From assembly GCF_048544455.1 (NCBI RefSeq), contig NC_133526.1, forward strand, positions 6,402,001-6,466,000: a DNA stretch of 64,000 nucleotides. The letters are read 5' to 3'. Source of the stretch: Silene latifolia (Eukaryota; Streptophyta; Magnoliopsida; Caryophyllales; Caryophyllaceae). Shown here piece by piece: positions 10,607 through 24,500 of the stretch (within the stretch, counting starts at the first letter, position 1; the number at the start of each line of letters is the position of its first letter). The position numbers and the translations under genes are program-made. Below the pieces are notes generated by a model. It was not told the origin of the DNA. It did not search any database and was given only the letters and a program-made list of their open reading frames with translations.

Positions 10607-11206
10607 TGTCCAGCTCGACTCGACCAATCTTTTAATATCGACCGGTCAACTGGTTGTTGGTCTAATACCTAGGTCGAGACAAAAATTCTTAAAACCTTTA
10701 GATCTTTAATATCCCCAAGTCAACATAACCACAATTGAAAGTGCACGGCGGCCTGCCGATCGCCTACCTGCCAATAGCTGGTGTTTGGGATGGAAATGGG
10801 TCATGTACTCGTGTCGTGCTTAAACAATTCCTTCACTCCAACCTTATTTATTTGTATTTTGAACGTGTCGTTCCGTGCTTGGGCTAGCACGATTTTCTTT
10901 CTCAAACTTCAGCCCTGCCGTGCCATGCAGGGTTGTGCCGATCACTTGTCGTGCTAAACTTGGTCATGGGTTGCCATGTGTCTGCCCAATGACTCACGTG
11001 CCCACTACCATCTCTAACTGATACGAGTTCAAAATTAATTAAACTCTTCTACAAATTTAGAAAGAGCCAAATCTAAACCTACTTACCGACTATTTTTTCC
11101 AAATTAAAATAAAAAACTTATCTCAAAAAATTAATGAAAGCCCAAATCCAATCTAATCTACAATCTACATATACATAGTGGTAGTTGCCGTAATTGGGGT
11201 TTTAAA
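10607..11206. other. Intergenic spacer between TE nest and MYB3R promoter
   Basis: I see no gene. The first part resumes the sequence interrupted by the Cassandra insertion. The part around 10790-11000 has GTGCCGTGC-like words that look repeat-derived but match nothing I can name. Confidence 0.5.
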
Positions 11207-11217
11207 TCTAACGGCTA
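11207..11217 (+). promoter_or_regulatory. MSA element (MYB3R binding site) upstream of the MYB3R gene
   Basis: TCTAACGGCTA fits the M-phase-specific activator consensus YCYAACGGYYA at every position. It lies 465 bp upstream of the start codon, near the probable transcription start region. A second, imperfect AACGG site (TTCAACGGTAA) sits at 11466-11476, at the probable donor of a leader intron. MYB3R proteins bind this box, so self-regulation is likely. Confidence 0.6.
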
Positions 11218-11681
11218 AATAACAGCAAACCAAAGATCTTCAATCTTCATCCCTTCATATCTCTCTCTTATTTCCCCCAACAACTAACGACTACTAGTCG
11301 TAGCTTCCATAACAACAACAAACAAACATAAACATAGCCGTTTGATTTTCAATTTTCCCCTCTTTTTCCCTTTCCCCTTTTCCTTTATTTTTTTAATTAT
11401 TTCTCTCTCCTTCTTCGTCGCGCCATCGCAATCCCCACCTTCACTCCTCAATTCCTCTCTCCTCAATCTTCAACGGTAATATTTTAGTTTTTTTTTTTTT
11501 TTTTTTTGAAGTATTGGATTAATTGAATTTGATGTGATGTATGATTGCAAGATCTGTGGTTTTAATTTGATTGATGTTTTGATTTTGATTTTGATTTAGT
11601 TGAATTGAATTGAATTGATGTATTGTGAATTGTTAGGGTTTATAAGTGAGTTTGTGTGGAATTAGGATGTGGTGAAAGGAA

Positions 11682-14600
11682 ATGGCGGAAGGTGAAGATT
11701 ATTGTTTGGAGAATAAACAAGCGACGACGACGACGGGTTCGAGTTCGAATTCTGAAGGAAGTGCTACTGGTAGTGCTAGTCCTAGTATCAAGTCTTCTGG
11801 TGTTAGTAGCCCTGTCGCCTCTTCGTCTTCTCATAGGTATATTACTCATCCACTCATGTATTATTTCAATTGTAAAGTTTATAGCTTGATTATTTTATGT
11901 GTGTTGTTTGAGCAATTTGAATTGTGAATTGATAACGAGATTGCGAATAAAGTATGTTTAGGTGATTGATGTACTGCAGGATTACCCTTGTTAAGCGGAT
12001 TAATGAATTGATGTAATTTTGTCTAAAGTTTATAGCTTGGCAGTTTTCGTGTGAATTGATGTGTGTGTATGAGATTGCAAATAAATTATGTTTACAAGTT
12101 TGCTTTAGTCGAGCGAGGTTACCCTTGTTAAGTGGATCCCAATTACATGAGAACAGATCCTTCTTTCTTAGTTCAATTCTTTACTAATAACTAGGAGTTA
12201 TGGGGGAGGATCCCTGTGCCAAAGCAGGCATCTTTCTTGGCAGTCGCCGTAGTAAACTTCCTTGAGCTAGATCAATCACCCTCTTTGTGCGCGATTGAAA
12301 CCCCCACGCTTACTGGATAAATCCTTGGTTGTATTCATTCATTGACTCCCTAGATTGATACTTTCAGTTAGGAGATAATTTTAGGAGAATGAGGAAAGAT
12401 TCGTCAGATGGTTTTTATATAAGGAAGATTATGCTCAATACCTTAAAGTATCAAACATTTTTTCCTAGTATGTTACTTTTGATTTAGGATAATTTGAATA
12501 GCTACTCTAGTTGTCTAGAACCCTAGATAATGCTAGATACTTCAGACGTTTCTTTCTAGTTTGGTCCTTTCGATATAATATAATTTGAATTATTACTCTA
12601 ATTGTTCAGATGATGTTAGATACCTCAAATCTTTCTTTCTAGTTTGGTCTTTTGGATTTAAGATGGCTGATTCTTTTGGCACGATCCAAAAAGGAATTGC
12701 AATTGTTCTTATGGGATGGATCCAGTTCCAGTTTTGGTGCAATCTGTGGGCAGGTGGCTGTTCTCTAGTTAAGAGAGTTGGTGGCAGGCACGGGCAGTTT
12801 TTAGAATCTGAAAAAGTTTATCTAATTATGGCTTGTGATCCTTCTCTTTTATAGTAATAGTTGTGCTTTTAGTGGTTCAAAGTTGACATAGATCTTACAA
12901 AGAAGGTTTTTAACAACTGATGATAACATAGAACTTGTGGCAATCTAAAGGCAGTCACTTGTGATACTTTTTAGGGTAAAGATTTTAACTTTAGCGGAAT
13001 TTGAAGAAGGGAAATGAGACACTTTTTAGTTTTTAGGATAGCTGATCTTCTAATTTTATAAATTTTTGAGCTGTTGACGCTAAGAAGTTATCACTTTTGA
13101 ACATTGTGGAGGCAATGTTATTTCAGTAGAAATTTTCGGTTACTATAGCTGGTCAATGCTATACTCTTGAAGATATGTATTAGTTGGAGAACAATGCTAT
13201 GCTCTATCATTAGAAATTAGTTTCTTAAGATATTTTGTGCCTTTTAAGCAGTTCCTACTATGAGATAACAAGTGAAGCTGAGAATGACCTAGTAAGATAA
13301 AAATTCTCGATATGTTTATTATTTTGGTTGAATCGAGTTACACTATAAAGTTTCTTATGAGATCTTTTTGTAGATATTCTACGTGGCGATCATATAAAAC
13401 TGGCTAATTTGACATCCTTGATGTGTAACTACTAATTATAGTACTTATAAAAGTTAATGTGATCTATTTTGTTAAATATGATTTCCGCCTTCTCTTTTCA
13501 AGCAATTACTCTGTTGATTAATAAAATACTTGTTGAATAAGTGAATTTCTTGTTCTAATCTATATGAGGCCAGAGATTAAGTTTTATCATTGTAATAGTC
13601 ATTGAATCCTTATTGGAAAAAAAAAGTTGTCACTGAATCCCATTTGTAGGTGACTGTACTGCAGATATTCTATAGTCCTTGAAATCAAATATTTAGTTTT
13701 TTTTTTAGCTTTTTACGTAGTTTCTCACTTCATAACAGATGTATACTGAGCATATATGTCTTTTGGCTTAATCTCAAAGAACTGTCTCTTTGTAGGAGGA
13801 TCACAGGACCAATTAGGCGAGCCAAAGGGGGATGGACACCAGAAGAGGTTAGTACTAAATTTATTTTTCTCGTTACTTTAAACTTGAAACCTTTTATTTT
13901 ATTTTTAAGCCTTTGGTGTTAAGTTATATTATCAGGCTTTTCTTGTTGTCTATTCGAAATTTTGTTCTCCATTAATAGACAAATGTAGCTTTATGAAAAT
14001 AGACAACTTTTTCTTGGGTAATATAAGTTGGGGCCATGATATTAGATCTGTTACATGGCACCTTCTCAACTGTGTTAGGAAGGTGTTAAAGGCTCCCATA
14101 GCTGTATTGTAAGGTGGTATAGGCTGTGTTTATGGTGCAGCAATTAGGCCAGGACAACTAATTTTGAGATCAAGTCTCACATTGAGACTTAGCACCGCTT
14201 TCTAAAGATTGAGGGTCACCACGAGTCCACGAACATAGTTTGAAGGTATTGGTCGCATTTGCGCGACCAGACCGATTTCTACATCTTGGCTGAAAACAAT
14301 ATGTAGTTCTATACTTTTGCAGAAATTGTCTTTTTGCAACTTATTTGCACATGTTCTACTAATTTCTTCGTTTAGTTCTTTTATGTGACTGTAGTTCTTT
14401 GTTTTCTAAGAGAGTTTGTTTATTGGCAGGACGAAACTTTGAAAAATGCTGTCAATGCTTTCAAGGGAAAGAGCTGGAAGAAAATAGGTTTGCTTCATTT
14501 TTAAACATAGTTTATTGTTTAAACTTGATTGCTTATCTATTATTATGACTTGTAATTTAACCCAGCGATATTGAGTCTGAATATGCCCTGTAATAAAGTT

Positions 14601-17600
14601 TAGTAACCTCTTGTCTTTAGCTTAGTGCAGAAAATGTATGATTTTTGCGCCTCTATAGTATTATTTGCCAAATCATTTTAAGGGGTTGGTTTTGTGTGTA
14701 AAACAAAGTAGAAATATCTCCATGCATCCGGTCGAATTACTTTCTGCAGAAATTAACGCGGCAAAATAGGAATAATGTCTTCTTCTCAATGAACGGATAG
14801 ACAATCTGTGTGTGTGTGTGTGTGTGAAATTCTAATTCGCGTGCTTCTTAGTTTATGTGAGTCGAAATCTTGCCTGAAATTGGAGTGAAAAGAGGAATAT
14901 TTATCATGGGAGGGTAGTTTGAGACAGCAAATATTTTCAACTGTACTGTACCCTTGTAGCTGCTTAGTGTAAAGCGCAGTATGTAACTCTACCTTAGGAA
15001 GTTTGTTCAATAATACACGGTGGTGACTGATAAATTCTAACTAGTGTGCTTAACTTTAATTTATATGATCCAAATTTTACCTTTAGTTTGAGTAAAAAGG
15101 GGAATGTGACGTAAACTTGTAGTGGCATATACTGCTTTGGATGATCAATTAGTTTGTAGAATTCTTTTTTAGAACATGAGTATTCTTTTGACTAAGTATT
15201 TTCATCCAGTTGCTGCTTAGAATAACATGACCGGTAAATTTATCTCATCAGTAAATACTTGGTATCCAGCTATAAATTATATATTCTGATTAACTTAGTT
15301 TCTTATAGTCCTTTTATGTGAGTCCAAATCTTGCCTCGAATTTTTTTTAATTATGGAAGGTGAATTTGAGACAGTCAATGTATTCAATTGCCCTGTTCCC
15401 TTATATTGGATAAGTACCCTTTGGATGAGCAGCTTACATTCTCTAATAGGAGTGCAGATAAAGAGGGGTAAGGGGGATTGGATATACACATCCTTATCCG
15501 TGTGTTAGCAACACAGAGAGGTTGTTTCCGGTTTACTCAAAAAGGGTAATGACTGCTACCTCTCTTTAAATAAAAGTGCAACCAATTTAGTAAGCCATTT
15601 TGCTTGACTTTGTCACATCTGGAACCAAAGGTTTATGAGTTTCTGGGCCTTTAGCGTCACTGGAAAGGGAGATGAAACTATGATATGATGTAAAATCACT
15701 GATATTGGACTATCAGTTGCCTTTTAGAAATAATTTGTATGCTGGATTACTGGTTAGTGAACGTGTATAGCTTTGAAGGGTATATTCTATGATTAATGAA
15801 TTATAATTTTTCTATAGCAGCATATGATGTGCTTCATATGTGTATTACTTGCTGAATACTAGTTCTTGGAGTATGTCGATTTTTTCTGTCCATGGCTGTA
15901 TGGTTGTACCGTGTTTTCAAATTGTCAAGTCTAGCTAAACATGAGATAGTTTGGCAAATGTGTCTGAAAGCACTGTAATTCATAAATGCTTTATGCCGTA
16001 AATTATCTAATTTTCAGTTTGTAGTCTTACTTGAAGAAACTACAAATCTCCAAGGATGTTTCATCCCGCCGTATGTAAAGCTATTAGCTATGCACTGAAA
16101 TGGCCTTATGTTTTTGTTTTATGTCAAATCCTGTTTTTTCATAGGTTGTAAGTCAACCTTAGTTTTATATGAATATAAAGTAGCTTGGCTGTGCTATTTT
16201 TGTTGCAGCTGAGTTCTTCCCTGATAGATCTGAAGTGCAGTGCCTACATAGATGGCAGAAGGTTCTTAATCCTGAGCTTGTCAAGGGACCATGGACCCCA
16301 GAGGTCAGAACTACCTTTTATTGCTAAGGCAATTCTTAAAGAAGCAACATATAGTTGTTGTATAAAATTTGAAATATCGTTTATTGCAGGAAGATGAAAT
16401 GATTATTGAACTTGTGGCAAGATATGGCCCTTCAAAGTGGTCCATCATTGCAAAGTCTTTACCAGGACGTATAGGAAAACAATGCCGAGAAAGGTAAACT
16501 GACAAACACAATAGCATGAATCATGGTTAACAATCAACTTTGTTACTGCAATACCATTTATGCCTATGTAAGTTAGATATTTATGTCTATATTGCTGAGA
16601 CTCACCAAGACTTGGATGCATGCAACAAGCTTTCGAGTGTTTGTTTCTGCTTTAAAATTAAGCGACGCATGGATAAAGCCAAACAAGTGTTTAGACCAAC
16701 TATGCAGACACGGACGTGACTTCTTTTTGTAAATAACCCCCCTATCTTCTGTTTATAAATATTTTATATAACATTTACGATATATAATTAAATAGTGTAA
16801 ACTAGTTATCTAGAGGAAAACAACCAACAAAGGTCCATGCACCTAATATAAGAATTCTCTTCATCCTCTAATTCCCTTCTTCCAAGTGTTTTTATTATTA
16901 TGCCCTTTTGCTATTTTCTTTCTCTTCTTGCTCTCATTTCATTGATGAATTCAATCTTACGAACTCAGTCAAGTATCAGTGTAGACGTGTTGGACATTTG
17001 TCCTTTGTCTTGTCCGCCGTGAGTTGTGTCCGATGTGCGGCATGATATATAAGTGAATTATCGAAGTAAAAGAGTCTTATAATACCTGTAACTATTATGC
17101 ATGAGCATAATTAATCCACTCTGACTCTATATTCTTGATAATGTCTATACACGTAGTGGGGGTCTTGCTCTCCAACTAATTCTGAATATTAATTAAATCA
17201 TCAAATTTGACAAATTTGTGACTTTGAATATTTTGAGAAATTTTCTAAATTTTGATATTTTTTTGTAGGTGGCACAATCACTTAAATCCTGATATAAAAA
17301 AGGACGCTTGGACATCTGAGGAAGAACTAGCTCTCATGAATGCCCATCGAACACATGGCAATAAGTGGGCTGAACTAGCTAAATATCTGCCGGGCAGGTA
17401 ATTCTTGACGACACCTGATATTTCTTTAAAGTACGAGGAATTAAATTTTGGGTGGACACTTTTCATTATTTATTAGGCAGACAGTTGATCCCCTTCTTTT
17501 TTCTGTAACCAAACCTTTAGTATGCTGCTAGTTTACGTTTTTCTCTCCCGCTGGCCTCTCCCAAGTTTTATGTGTTTCTTATGTAGAATTTGCGTTAGCT

Positions 17601-19245
17601 CGACATGTACAACAAATTTATTAGAAAGAAATGTTTTAATCAAGGTACAGTTTTACACAAGACATCAAAATTTCCTTGGCAGTTATCTTTTTACGGAATA
17701 CTTTATTTTACCATGAGAGAAGACAGTTGTTAAGGTAAGCTTGATATAAGGGATTGCATTGTAGGCTCTTCCAATCTAGATGACTAAGTAGTGAATACTG
17801 ACAATATTAATTTAAGAGAACATAAAATCAAACTTTAGATGACTATGAAATAAGCACTGTTAATGTTCTCTGAGAATATTGGGTTTAAGCCATATAGAAA
17901 TGGAAGTCTCTTGCATTCATGTGTGCCCCAAGGATTTCACTGAAAAAGTGCTTATTTTCACTAAAAAGGTATTTTCACTGAAAAAGTGCTTATACATAAC
18001 ACTATAATCTTGTGGTAGCTGACTACCCCGTTTTTTTAAATCTTCTCTGTTTGATGGTGATTTTCCCGTGATTATTCTTATATGCTACCAGTATGCGGTA
18101 TGCCTTTACTCCAATATATCTGAATTTCAGTACGGTTCTAGCTATACGTATCCCAATCCTCTCTTACTTCTGAAGGTTCTCTACTATATCCTTCGATAAC
18201 TAATTTATATTTTCCTCAAATATGGTCCTATAGGACTGATAATGCAATAAAGAATCACTGGAATAGTTCCCTCAAGAAGAAGCAAGATTTTTACTTGGCT
18301 AATGGTAAACTCCCACCTGCGTCAAAGAATAATCTTCAAATGAATCCACGAGATATAGAAAGGTCCACTTGCAATGGGAGATCGGGTGGCATTTTAAAAA
18401 AAGATTCCGATTCATCTGCTCAGACTACCTCCGGTGCTGCAAATTTTTATGGAACAGAAGATGATAAAATCAAAGTGGATTTGTCCGGTAAACTCCAGTA
18501 CGTGGGTCCATGCAGTAGTAATGCTGACGAATCTTCCAATTCGGAAGTTGTAGAACGATCGCCGAATATTGATTCCATCTGTAGAAAATCAAATTCTGTG
18601 CCACTGCCGGATGTGCTCTATGGAAATGATGCTCCTGGGACACCTGTTCGGCAGAAAAATCGATCCTTTGGTTCATTGTTTTATAAACCTCCTCAATTTG
18701 AAAGTTGTAGCCTCTCAGGATCGAACTTAGCGGATTGCACTCCAGCTCGAGGAACATCACAAGTAGGGTTCTTCACTCCACCTTGTGTGAAGAGCAACAG
18801 TCTTTCAGAGCACAGCCCTGAATCTATACTTAAAATGGCAGCCAAGACTTTTCCAAATACTCCTTCCATAATTAGAAAGAGAAGGGCACAATTCCAAACC
18901 CCTCAAACCCAGAAGGCGGGAAAATCTGATGTAGCTTCCTGTAATAGTCAGCACTCATGCTCAGTTGAGCAACAAATAGCATTCGATCAATCTGAATGTC
19001 AGAATGGAGGAATGAGTCCAAGTCCAATTCCTTCGTCTGTGGTGGATGAGTTTTTTAATGGCAAGTCTTTTAATGCATCTCCTCCATATCGGTTAAGAAC
19101 AAAGCGCACGGCTTTGCTTAAATCTCTCGAGAAACAACTAGAGTTCGCATTAGACAAAGACAAAGAGACAGAAGGTGCAAAATCATTAGGTCTACAATCC
19201 AATGGCAATACTCCGATCAGAGAACATCTGTCAAAGACTAAATAA
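11682..19245 (+). CDS. MYB3R three-repeat (R1R2R3) MYB transcription factor
   Basis: Seven exons: 11682-11836, 13796-13847, 14430-14487, 16209-16303, 16390-16493, 17269-17397 and 18234-19245. They join in frame to 534 residues. A Ser-rich N-terminus is followed by R1 (about 64-114, GGWTPEED...), R2 (about 116-167, PWTPEEDEMIIELVARYGP) and R3 (about 168-217, GRTDNAIKNHWNS), each with the regular Trp spacing. The long C-terminal tail is rich in Ser/Thr-Pro sites suited to CDK phosphorylation and has the conserved-looking NTPSIIRKRR. The family binds MSA boxes and controls G2/M genes. The length fits the shorter MYB3R3/MYB3R5 type (repressor class) better than MYB3R1/4; that choice is inference. 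The 5' leader probably has its own intron (about 11475-11666). Introns are long, and intron 1 is nearly 2 kb. Confidence 0.95.
14808..14826 (+). repeat. (TG)n microsatellite in MYB3R intron 3
   Basis: A run of about nine TG units. Confidence 0.9.
17937..17999 (+). repeat. Short direct repeat in MYB3R intron 6
   Basis: TTTCACTGAAAAAGTGCTTAT occurs twice about 40 bp apart, with a third degenerate copy (TTTCACTAAAAAGG) between. Each copy contains a small hairpin (CACT...AGTG). Confidence 0.6.
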
Positions 19246-19974
19246 ATAGTACCCTCGTCTCTGGTATGTTTTTCTTTTTTCAAAGATGATGAATTGCTCT
19301 CATGCATTGTCAATACTTGTAGAATTTAATTACTTGATGCGTATTTGGTGTATCAATTTGTCTTTGCACGATACCTAATTCAAATGTGAAACCGTCTTAT
19401 ACGAGACTCGTTACCCCCTGCCTTAATAAGCTGAAATCTTTATTTGATATGAACCTAGCTTGAAGAGTGACACAAGGCAATTGAATGGGGGCCTTGAAGA
19501 ACACCGTGAGCCTTAGAACAATGTTGAGCATGGATATACCCCATTAGATTAGAACCTTTGTTACATGAGTCTGGCTCAAAATATCTGAGACATCTAATAG
19601 GTTCTGCTTGGTGCCGATTTTCCGTGTATTTCTCAGTAGAACATAGAGATGTGTGATCAAAATTAAAATTAATGGACACTTCCCTATTTATTTTTTTTAT
19701 TTTTCTTGACACCATGCTATTTTGAAGTCAAGGACACTTTCCTATTCGATTTTTCTGCTGTGACCATGACTGACGAAGGAAGCAACAATGACATTTTTGA
19801 TGATGACACATCTCGAGTCATGTCGTCAGTACCATTACGAGATTACTCAACAACATGCTTTTCACTTTTTATACATTTCCGTTCTTATTAAGTCTCCATT
19901 TTTTTTAACTCATGGGCTTGACCTCAACTTTTTAAACACTAATATCAAGGAAGCACAAAGACAATTTTAATACC

Positions 19975-20040
19975 GACAGGTTTTCAAACTCAGGTCATGG
20001 TTATCACTACTCGATGACGTTACCTATGAAGCTAGCTTAT
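19975..20040 (-). mobile_element. tRNA-derived SINE fragment, minus strand
   Basis: On the minus strand it reads ...GTCATCGAGTAGTGATAACCATGACCTGAGTTTGAAAACC, like the copies at 57455-57562, 43737-43860 and 22345-22450. The shared part covers the CTGAGTTTGAA box-B region of a tRNA promoter. Confidence 0.5.
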
Positions 20041-20904
20041 ATTTTCTGCTGATGTTAATGTGTTTGGTGTTCTACATGTACCATTCTTGCTGAAACTTCG
20101 TTCTTCTACGTGACGTTTATGAGTGCCAATATTCTATAACTTTACCAACAAAACCTTGCTTATTCTTCTTGCTGATGATGTAAATGTTCCTCCATTTTTT
20201 ACAATTACGTTTGCGTACCTCTGTCTCAGGTTAGAAGTTTTTGTGGAACATACAACCATTGAAGTAAAGTTCGAGTGGGATCCGGAGATGGCTCCCTCCT
20301 CAATCAGATCTCGAAACCACGAATTTGTACAAGAGCATGTACATTACTAACAATCCATAACAATTATGTGGAATTATTTATTTTGCTTACAAGCTTCAAT
20401 TGTTCATACCGATACGCATAGAAGATTTGAGGTAGAAATGTCAATCATTGTATAATTTTATCATTCTATAGTTCTATACCCATTGTTTCAGGTTTATCCA
20501 ATAAATAGCGATTGGGAGCTGAAACCCTGGTTACTGTGGACTCGCCCTCTACGAGATAATTTTTTCCTCTCCAATGCGGGATCTTATCTCTTACGTATGG
20601 TTTTCTTGAAACAGTTATTCCTGTTTGTAACGAAAAGTAACCTGTGACATCTCACAAGTATCTCCCCTCTTTAACATCATTTTAACATCGGATGTAAGAT
20701 GTTACAAGGTTATAACACGTCACAAATGAAAATTTATGTTCTTGAAGACGTTTAGTCTACCATTTACTAAACGAAGTATGATTGGAGTTCCACTCCCTTG
20801 TACTCAACCTATCCTATACACTTGCAGCTTTTAGCTAATTTAATTGATGAAGTTATGAGGGATGTTAATGTCGAATCCCAAGAACATCATGTCCGCTATG
20901 GATT

Positions 20905-21153
20905 CCCTTAAAAACACTCTAAACATAATATTTATATTCCATTACATAAACACGGTGAAAAGCATGTAAACACATAATTGAACTCGATTATATTCCTTAA
21001 AAACACTCTAAACATAATAATGGAATATAAATATTAGTTGGGTTTTAACCAAAATCCTAAAGTGATGGTTGAAGCTCAACTAATATTTATATTCCATTAC
21101 ATAATTACATACACACAGTGAAAAGCATGTAAACACATAATTGAACTCGATTT
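20905..21153. repeat. Partly duplicated repeat with a 23-bp perfect inverted repeat
   Basis: The segment TTAAAAACACTCTAAACATAATA occurs at 20908 and 20997. A second segment (TTTATATTCCATTACATAA ... GTGAAAAGCATGTAAACACATAATTG) occurs at about 20930-20989 and 21086-21153. Between them TAATGGAATATAAATATTAGTTG (21018-21040) faces its exact reverse complement at 21077-21099. The layout suggests a duplication with inversion of part of the unit. Confidence 0.85.
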
Positions 21154-21521
21154 TATTATTATAGTGAGATCGCCACACTTATGAAACGATTTCGTACAAC
21201 AAATAACCCATACATCGACTTACAACTTAGATATGTAACAAAATGTAAATTATATAGGAGTATATAATAATTACTCCATTTCTAAGGAAAAAAATTACTG
21301 CGGGTTACTTAAATTTTCCAATTATTCGCAACCACTGCAGCTAAGTACCAAATAAGAACTTGTAAGTTGTAACAACACAGTATAATATAGGTTTCCTATA
21401 TTTGGTCGTGACGCCGTCAATTTTTCCTCGTAAAAATAAGAGAGAAAAAACGTGATGGCAATAAAGCGACACTAAAAATACATGGTATTTCAATGATTTA
21501 TGTTTAACTAAAGATTATTAA

Positions 21522-24500
21522 TTAGCGGACTTTGAAATTCTTGCCAACGTAACTGTTGCCAAAGGACCAAGAAGCCGGAGCAACGTTCAAAGACGTGGAG
21601 GTCCGTTTGTCGCTGGTGGTAACGCGGAAGGAGAGGGCTTGGCCCACTAGTACCGCGTTAGATTGCCAATTTTGGCCCCAATTGCGACTCATACTCAACC
21701 AATTTGTGTTCGTACCCTTAATTCTAACACGTACGATGTCACCAGCGCCGGCCACGTTGGTTATAATTACCAAGTTAAAGTACTTGGACCCGTTGATTGT
21801 GAATCTGATTCCACCACTCTTTCTACATGGTACCCTGTTTATTAGCCGATAAAAAATCCAAATTATTTTAAGATAAAACAATTAGCATCCAAATATTATG
21901 ACATTTTAGAGTCGATAAATTCTGGAAAAAACAAAGAAAGAAAGAAAAAACTCAGTAAGTTGATTATACATATGATGTACTACCACCAGCTGTATTTTCT
22001 GAGCATTATAATAAAGTTTTTGAGTTTTGTATTAAAAATTGTTTAATATAAAGTTTATGAGCATTAAACTCAAAAAATTACAATAAAACTCAAAAACATT
22101 ACCTATAAGCTTAGTTAATTTTGAGTTTTGACGGAAAAAAATTAAAATATAACTTATAAACTTTAATAAGCTCATAGAAAATACACATATATACTCAAAA
22201 GCAAATAAAGTTTGAGGTAATAAGCTCAAAAAAATACATATATGCTTAAAAACAAATAAAATCTGAGATAGAACATATATTTGAACACATTTCTAAGTTG
22301 TTTTAAAAAATTCATTTAGAGTTTTTAAGGATTCGCAAATGTTAACTAGCTAATTTAGTTATTTAGCCAGTAAAGTTATGAAAGGTGTTACTCATGATTC
22401 GAGTTCAAATGTCATTTGAATTAAAATGGCCTTTGTTAAAATAATGATTGAAGAAAGCCCATAATCATGAATGCATGTGGACCGGATCTTATATCCCGGA
22501 TTTTCTTGACCATAATAATAATTATACTCCGTAGCGTATTTCCCGTGCACCGCCCATACATGTCTCTTGCATGATTCTGCATCCTTCCTGTTCTTATATT
22601 TTGTGTATCCATCAATGTTTCAATTCACGTAATTCGTCACTTTCTGATTAGTTTGATACTTGGTGACGAATTGACGATATAAGACGGTTTTATCCAAGTA
22701 TCTATATATATATATGTAGATCTGACAAATGAGTTATTCAGTTTGGCTTCAAATTGAGTTAAATTGGTGCTATTTAATTCGCCTTAACCTTGGTTTCGAC
22801 TTCCGTTCGATTAAGGCTCTTTATTTCTTTAATTTTTGGACGTATATTTTTTGAGTATTTTCCAAGTAAAATGTAGCAAATGACAAAGAATGAGCAAGTA
22901 CCAATGTACAGCGGCGACTCAGATTCCTTCTTTTTAAGTTGATTATTCTTTCACATGTTTCCGTGATTCTTGATAACCACCACTTTTAGGCTTTACTGTA
23001 ACTCTTTCATAAGACGGTTTCATATTATACAAAATCTCATTGAAGACTGCACGTATCCGTCACTTTGGAGTGACGGATACCATTTCCTCTCACAAATGAC
23101 CCAAATAGAGGAGAGAGGGAAGCACATGGGGGTGCCCCCACCTTGTCCCCCCTATCCATTTTGTGAGTGACATTACCCGTCACTTACTCCGACCCGTCTT
23201 CAGCAAGACTAACTGTTCATATTATGAGACGGTCTATTATATAAAAAGAAAACTCATTTATTAATACTAAATGAGCAAATATTTTATAAAATCGTCTTAT
23301 TCTAGAATTTGTGTTACTATAAGACTATTATCGTTTTTAATAATTTTATGGTAAAAAATAAAATAATAAAATAAACAAAATGAAAATTTCAATCTCCCAC
23401 TTTTGCGCCAAATTAGAAAGGTTAAGAATGTAATTAGACTATTTTCTCATAGATTGTGATTAATAAAAAGATTAAAGATAATATCTTGAATCAATCGATA
23501 ATTATCGAATAATTCAGATGCGATATCATTCAACACAAGTACAATCTACCCAGTTGTAATTACTAATCTTGCATCATATTCTTATACTCCATATTATTTT
23601 CATATCATGATATCTGTCGACGGTCGTATTTAAAGACTATGCAATCATCTGTGATTGCTCCAAATATACTCGTATAAGTTTAGCTCTAAAACGGCACAAT
23701 CAATGGGGAGGAATTAGGGAAATCTGCAAAACACACGACATATTCATTGTTTACTAATTGATAGTCTTCCTCCTTTAAACAACACAACTACATGCAATTG
23801 GCGACTTTGTACATTGCGCATTGATTTCTAAAGTATTCAGAATTGTGATATCAACATCATTGTTGATTAAAAAATGGATAACGGCGAAATTAACGTACTC
23901 TACAGTTTCAAAACTAGAAGATCAATTTTAATTTTAATTAAAATTTAGTTTTAATCTCCAATGAAGTTCCAAAAATACCCTTTTATGTAAAATAAGTTTA
24001 AAATTCAAAACGTTAAAGAGGGAAGCAGAAATATTAAGGAAATTACGATTATGCCATCGGTGGTACTCAAATTGAGTGCCACCAGGTGGCGCTATCTCAA
24101 TAAAAAACGATCATTTCAAGTTAAAAAAAGAGGCAATTTTTTTACTATTATAAAACTACTTTGTAAAAGTGGGTCACATTTTAACGTAAAATAGTCATTT
24201 TTTATTGGTCGTATTATACCACAGTCGCCCACAATAACTAATGCAGTAGTATATTTACTTGAAAATTAGTTATACACAAAAATTAAGGTATTAAGTAAGT
24301 TAAAACTAATCACAAATTCTATTTTTAAGTGTTAATCGCTTTTTAACTCGGGTTATGGATAACATTATTAGATGACTTTACCAGTTAATTTAGTTAACGC
24401 TCATACATTAAATAAAATATGAAGTAAAATGTTGGTGTAAGACTACTAACCGACGAAATTGAACCGGGATTATTCCGGCATGGTATTGAGCAAGCTTAAG

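Larger units (their letters stand above)
19246..21521. other. Spacer between MYB3R and expansin genes (convergent 3' ends)
   Basis: Holds the MYB3R 3' UTR, a minus-strand SINE fragment near 19975-20040, sequence at 20200-20600 that I cannot place, and a duplicated hairpin repeat at 20905-21153. No gene is supported. Confidence 0.6.

Noticed and set aside
12585-12854. An 89-codon open frame in MYB3R intron 1
   Set aside because: No family resemblance, and it lies wholly inside an intron of a gene whose exons join cleanly.
19706-19970. Extra C-terminal exons of MYB3R
   Set aside because: The gene already ends with an in-frame stop at 19245 at a normal length, and these frames show no MYB3R-like motif.
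20200-20600. A broken gene piece downstream of MYB3R
   Set aside because: Short open frames exist, but no recognisable motif or splice logic supports them.
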